DNA of 64,000 nt from NCBI RefSeq assembly GCF_009177065.1, contig NZ_WEZF01000007.1, forward strand, positions 1-64,000. Reading direction: 5' to 3'. The DNA is from Tautonia marina (GTDB taxonomy: Bacteria; Planctomycetota; Planctomycetia; Isosphaerales; Isosphaeraceae). Shown here piece after piece: positions 60,464 through 64,000 of the stretch. Position 1 is the stretch's first letter. Every line of letters begins with the position of its first letter. The notes under the pieces were generated by a model, which saw only the letters and a program-made list of their open reading frames with translations, searched no databases and was not told the DNA's origin. The position numbers and the translations under genes were made by a program.

Positions 60464-61279
60464 GTGTACCTCGACCACTTCGGCCTGACCGCCCTGCCCT
60501 TCGCCGAATCGACCGCTCCCGAGGCCCTCGTTCCGCTCTCGACTCGTGACGCGGCCCGGAGGCGGTTGCGCTATGGTCTGGAACAGGGTCAAGGGCCGGT
60601 CCTGTTGTTCGGCCCTTCGGGATCGGGTAAGACGGTGGTGGCCGCGAGCCTCGCCCGGGAACTCGGCGGCCGGACGATCCACCTGTCCTACCCCGCCATG
60701 CCCGCTCCGCAGTTCCTCGCTTTCCTGGCCGACGAGCTGGATGGGTTGCATCGCGTGTCGAGCGTCGAGGCTCCAGGGCTTCATGCGACCCTTCGCCGCC
60801 TGAGAACCCAGCTGGCCGGCCCTGCCTCGCGGGGCAAGCCGGTGCTGCTGATCGTTGATGAGGCCCAGTTGATCGACGATCCGGGCACATTCGAGGCCCT
60901 TCGGCTGCTTCAGAACTTCTCCAGCGCCGGGCCTCCGGACCTGCGATTGATGATCGTCGGAGCGCCGGAGGTCTTGCTGACCTTGCCGCCGAGCCTGGCC
61001 GATCGGCTGACGGCACGCTACGCGCTTGGCCCGATGACTGAGGAGGAATCGGCGGCCTATGTCCTCGGCCGCTTGAACTGGGCCGGAGCCCGAACTGCTT
61101 TGTTCGACGACGAGCAACTTCGAATACTCCACCTCCATGCCGAGGGTCTGCCAAGACGCCTGAACCGCCTGGCAGATCTGGCCTTGCTGATGGCCTTTGC
61201 CGATGGCCTGGATCGTCCCGATGCCCATTGCATCGACACGGCTGTTCGAGACGCCTCCCCCGACCCCCTGCTGGCCTGA
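60464..61279 (+). CDS. ExeA/GspA-like AAA+ ATPase
   Basis: 271 residues from GTG 60464 behind GGGAG; this start gives the family's standard N-terminus (YLDHFGLTALPF). Walker A GPSGSGKT at 50-57, Walker B PVLLIVDEAQLID, and the sensor region RLMIVGAPEV are clear; GLPRRLNRLADLALLMAF is the C-terminal lid. ExeA ATPases help assemble secretion or exopolysaccharide machinery, and family members often sit beside BY-kinase-like genes, as here. 81 bp after the previous gene. It lacks the C-terminal peptidoglycan-binding domain of the type II secretion ExeA. Confidence 0.85.
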   Translation: MYLDHFGLTALPFAESTAPEALVPLSTRDAARRRLRYGLEQGQGPVLLFGPSGSGKTVVAASLARELGGRTIHLSYPAMPAPQFLAFLADELDGLHRVSSVEAPGLHATLRRLRTQLAGPASRGKPVLLIVDEAQLIDDPGTFEALRLLQNFSSAGPPDLRLMIVGAPEVLLTLPPSLADRLTARYALGPMTEEESAAYVLGRLNWAGARTALFDDEQLRILHLHAEGLPRRLNRLADLALLMAFADGLDRPDAHCIDTAVRDASPDPLLA

Positions 61280-61403
61280 ATCAGCCTGACTCCAGAAATC
61301 GGCATGAATTTTGCCCCTTTCCGTGCGTGCATGCGGATCCTAGAATCCCTTAGGCGATTCGGTTCTGGCAATCGCAACGAACACGACGGATCGGAGGTTG
61401 ACC

Positions 61404-61595
61404 ATGGTTTTCGGATGGCTGGTGGACCCTCGGACCCATTTAGTGGGCCTGGGGTTGATGATTGGAGCCGTGCTGTTCTTCCCGGAGATGGCCGACGTGA
61501 CCAATGAGGTCGAAGACCGGGCCGTCGAGACGATCGAGCGGGTGAGCGAAGACGCTCGGCTCGCGCTGGGGCTTGAGTACGAATCAATCGACTGA
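61404..61595 (+). CDS. 63-residue membrane protein
   Basis: ATG 61404 lies 6 bases after GGAGG. One hydrophobic segment ([16 protein letters not shown]) and an acidic amphipathic C-terminal helix ([27 protein letters not shown]). No family is recognised. The good RBS and the membrane-plus-helix layout support a real gene despite its size. Confidence 0.6.
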   Translation: MVFGWLVDPRTHLVGLGLMIGAVLFFPEMADVTNEVEDRAVETIERVSEDARLALGLEYESID

Positions 61596-61701
61596 CGGTG
61601 AACGACCAGCACAGGCTTGCGAGGCCGAGCGTCGGGGCGTTAGCCTCGTGAGGCCGGTTCAGGTCGGCAAGCGGTCGACCCGCCGGCGGGAGGCTCCCGC
61701 C

Positions 61702-63108
61702 ATGATTGCCTTGCGGTCGCGTTCGGTGCTGGTCGTCAGTCTTGGTCTGTGGGGAGCCCTGCTCTGCTGCTCGGCGGCAGTTCGGGCCGGAGAGGAAACG
61801 GAATCGGCCTCGATTTCGTGGCAGCCTGATGCACCAAGAGACGAAATTCGCCCCGCCTTCCGTCGGGAATCGGGCGGCGGCCCCGGAGACGCTCCGCGCC
61901 TGGTGATCGAGGCCGATGCTCGGGAGGGGCTTGATGGTGCCTGGGTGGGCACGATCCCGGTCGAGGGGGGCAAATCGTATCATTTCCGGGCCGTCCGAAG
62001 GGTCTCGGGGGTGAAGGTTCCTCGGATCAGCGCCGTGGTGATGATCCGATGGCAGGACGAGGAAGGACGGCGGGTGGTCAACGATCGGGGAACGCTCGTC
62101 TCGGGATTCCTCCGAAAATGGAGCCAGCCGCCGGCCGAGGCCGAGCATCCGACCGACGGCCCGACCGACGAGGAGGGCTGGACCGAGGTTTCGGGGACCT
62201 ATCAGGCTCCTGGCGGCGCGACTCGCGCGGTGGTCGAGCTGCGTCTGCGCTGGCCAGCTCCGGGGGGGAAGGTTGAGTGGAGCGCCGTGTCGATGGAGGA
62301 GGTCGAGCCGCTCCCCCCGCGTCGGGTGACGCTGGCGACCGTCCACCACCGGCCGACCGAAGGGTCGACCCCCGAGGCGAAGCGAGAGCAGTTCGAGCCG
62401 TTGATCGCCGAGGCGGCCCGCCAAGGAGCCGATCTGGTCGTCTTGCCGGAAACCCTGACCTACTACGGCACGGGGCTGTCCTTCGCCGAGGTGGCCGAGC
62501 CGATTCCCGGCCCCTCGACCGAGGCGTTCGGCCGGATGGCCCGGGACCATGACCTGTACATCGTGGCTGGCCTGGTCGAACGCGATGGGCATCTGCTCTA
62601 CAACGTCGCCGCCTTGATCGGCCCCGATGGGGAGCTGGTGGGAACCTATCGCAAGGTGACGTTGCCTCCCGGAGAGTCGGACGCGGGGATCATGCCGGGC
62701 TCGGAGTATCCGGTCTTTGAGACGAGCTTCGGCAAGGTGGGCCTGATGATCTGCTACGACGGCTTCTTCCCCGAGGTCGCCCGGCAACTGACGATCAATG
62801 GGGCCGAGGTGATCGCCTGGCCGGTCTGGGGCTGCAACCCCCATCTGGCCGAGGCCCGAGCGGCCGAGAATCACGTTTACGTGGTCAGCAGCACCTACGA
62901 GGACGTTTCCTCGAACTGGATGATTTCGGCCATTTACGACCGATCGGGCAGCGTCCTGCAGCAGGCGACGGAATGGGGCACGGTGGCCATCGCCGAGGTG
63001 GACCTGAACCAACCGACCGAGTGGCCGAGCCTGGGCGACTTCCGCTCGAAGATCAACCGCCATCGGCCCGCCAGCGACGCCGAACGCCTGCCGGCCGAGA
63101 CACCTTGA
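61702..63108 (+). CDS. Secreted nitrilase-superfamily hydrolase
   Basis: 468 residues from ATG 61702 behind GGGAGG. A signal peptide ([21 protein letters not shown]) is followed by a beta-rich N-terminal domain of about 175 residues ([43 protein letters not shown]; carbohydrate-binding-like) and a carbon-nitrogen hydrolase domain (about 212-455). The catalytic triad is Glu250 ([10 protein letters not shown]), Lys318 ([11 protein letters not shown]) and Cys351 ([11 protein letters not shown]). Most nitrilases are cytoplasmic, so export is unusual. The substrate is unknown. Confidence 0.88.
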   Translation: MIALRSRSVLVVSLGLWGALLCCSAAVRAGEETESASISWQPDAPRDEIRPAFRRESGGGPGDAPRLVIEADAREGLDGAWVGTIPVEGGKSYHFRAVRRVSGVKVPRISAVVMIRWQDEEGRRVVNDRGTLVSGFLRKWSQPPAEAEHPTDGPTDEEGWTEVSGTYQAPGGATRAVVELRLRWPAPGGKVEWSAVSMEEVEPLPPRRVTLATVHHRPTEGSTPEAKREQFEPLIAEAARQGADLVVLPETLTYYGTGLSFAEVAEPIPGPSTEAFGRMARDHDLYIVAGLVERDGHLLYNVAALIGPDGELVGTYRKVTLPPGESDAGIMPGSEYPVFETSFGKVGLMICYDGFFPEVARQLTINGAEVIAWPVWGCNPHLAEARAAENHVYVVSSTYEDVSSNWMISAIYDRSGSVLQQATEWGTVAIAEVDLNQPTEWPSLGDFRSKINRHRPASDAERLPAETP

Positions 63109-63131
63109 TTCGCTCGCGGGTCGGTTTCGCC

Positions 63132-63629
63132 CCCGGCGCGCCAAGCGTGAACTCCTGAACGCCTGAAATGAACGAGGTTTGCGGCAAAAACTCTCGTTCG
63201 TTTCGGGAACCGTGCGCGGAGAGGCACCCGGCCGACGATCCCGGCATCGAGCAACCTGGGACGGCACCTTCGATGCAGCATCCTTGAGGTCGCGGTGCGC
63301 GGGCTGCGCCCGTCTCGGTGCGCGGAAGATGTCGAACGGAATCGCAACCGCGCAAACGAGTTGAGGCGAACATCCGAGTTCGTTTCGGGAATTGAACCGG
63401 ATGTCCTGCCCTGGAGCAATCGGCTGATTCGGGGCGGGTCTGTCGATCGGGGATCGGCTGGTGGGCCGAGAGCGTTCGAGGTTTCGTGAGACGTCGAGGG
63501 CGAGGCGTCCGGGGACGGGCACGACGGGGCGGGTGCGCCCTAGGTGCGCGGCACGGTGCGCCGAGTCGAATCGACAGAACCGGTTTTCAGCAAGCGACTT
63601 GCGCCTGAAATCCTCGTTCGTTTCGGGAA
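63132..63629 (-). repeat. Three-unit intergenic repeat array, reverse orientation
   Basis: Read on the minus strand, TTCCCGAAAC cores lie at 63629-63620, 63391-63382 and 63209-63200 (spacings 238 and 182), all followed by GAAC. GCGCACC blocks come about 64 bases after the first (63565-63531) and about 68 bases after the second (63323-63293); a degenerate GGCGCGCC block follows the third. Hairpins within the blocks have the same layout but other sequences (GGGCG/CGCCC; CGGGC/GCCCG). Same family as the array at 440-925. Confidence 0.75.
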
Positions 63630-63909
63630 TTGAGGTGTGAGGAACCTGCGAATCGAAGCCCATGACCGGAGTTGCGAAACGGGAGTCGGCTCATCGGGGA
63701 TCGGATCGCGGCATGGCCTGGCCGTCTGGATTCGGGAAGAACGGCCGCCGAGATCGGGGGAAAGGAGAATCGGGGCTCAATCGGTCGTGTCAGAGGGAGG
63801 CAAGAGGCGGGGAGGTGTCGCAGTCTCGGACACTCCTGCCTCATTGAAATGATCGAGGAAATGGGCAGCGGCAGTCACTGAAAATGGCGAGAAGGGAGGG
63901 CGCATGGAA

Positions 63910-63941
63910 AACGGCCCTGGTTGAGGACAACCGGGGCCGTT
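63910..63941. terminator. Hairpin terminator near the right edge
   Basis: AACGGCCCTGGTT (63910-63922) pairs with 63929-63941 with one T-G pair around a 6-base loop. Runs of A on the left and T on the right allow use from either strand; it probably ends a transcript beyond the window edge. Confidence 0.5.
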
Positions 63942-64000
63942 GGGCAACCGCTCAGGTCAACGGTGCTCGGAGCGAATCCGAGCGGGCGTTGCGAGTGAGT

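Larger units (their letters stand above)
63109..64000. other. Gene-free right end with repeat array and terminator
   Basis: No convincing gene. Contains a reverse-oriented copy of the intergenic repeat array also seen at the left end and, near the end, a hairpin terminator. The stretch between about 63640 and 63905 has no recognised feature. Confidence 0.6.

Noticed and set aside
61057-63663. 868-residue minus-strand open frame with PETN-type motifs
   Set aside because: It lies antisense to the nitrilase gene and the ExeA end. The PETN strings come from translating the intergenic repeat core; no signal, domain or RBS supports it.

Overview
The window looks like a chromosome segment of a high-GC planctomycete, most likely of the Isosphaeraceae type. 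The signs are a DUF1559 pseudopilin gene with a companion lipoprotein, two exported proteins with the planctomycete LEPR-xLL-like N-terminal motif, a DUF4159 toroid protein, a MoxR/DUF58/BatA/VWA cluster with an inserted Uma2 gene, a Ser/Thr kinase with a receiver domain, and many short secreted proteins of unknown function. No rRNA, tRNA, CRISPR array or intact insertion sequence was recognised.

Layout. 1-946: gene-free, with a hairpin terminator and a tandem array of an unusual intergenic repeat. 947-2067: tRNA methyltransferase and membrane protein. 2351-4390: MlaE permease and an MCE-OmpA fusion. 4406-5419: two small secreted proteins. 5612-11139: a TroABCD-type Zn/Mn ABC importer whose two permeases each carry a DtxR-like C-terminal domain, interrupted by an antisense FkbM methyltransferase. 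11392-20585: HEAT-repeat protein, type II NADH dehydrogenase, family 4 uracil-DNA glycosylase, hybrid kinase, GT-C glycosyltransferase plus rhomboid, and 2-hydroxyacid dehydrogenase. 20613-29188: lipoprotein/DUF1559 pair, class II photolyase, ceramidase-like protein, DUF4159 protein and a secreted protein. 29859-37099: MoxR-Uma2-DUF58-BatA-VWA cluster. 37200-38507: CNNM/CorC transporter.

38467-47580 (all minus strand): YfhO-like protein, RsmG-SpoU fusion, AI-2E transporter, ABC-2 permease, XerC/D recombinase, sigma-70 factor and a CarH/LitR-like regulator, headed by a promoter wrapped in repeated operators. 48084-55680: PyrE, a nuclease-like protein, a large surface protein, a matrixin and a second MerR/B12 regulator. 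55821-63108: a 20 x 10-residue repeat protein, a transglutaminase-elicitor-like protein, an exopolysaccharide-type trio (membrane stub, BY-kinase-like ATPase, ExeA-like ATPase), a 63-residue membrane protein and a secreted nitrilase. 63109-64000: the same intergenic repeat as at the left end, in reverse orientation, and a terminator.

Three systems stand out. First, a metal importer seems to carry its metal sensor on its own permeases: the TroD copy keeps all six DtxR-type ligand positions, while the TroC copy has lost three histidines. Second, a B12-type regulator and a sigma factor form an operon under a perfect inverted repeat that brackets the -10 box; a second B12-type regulator in the window has lost exactly the photosensor residues the first one keeps, and keeps the one the first has lost. 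Third, a roughly 180-bp intergenic repeat unit with a conserved core and a hairpin at fixed distance occurs six times at the two ends of the window and matches no feature class known to me. Functions are inferred from reading motifs by eye; no database search was run.
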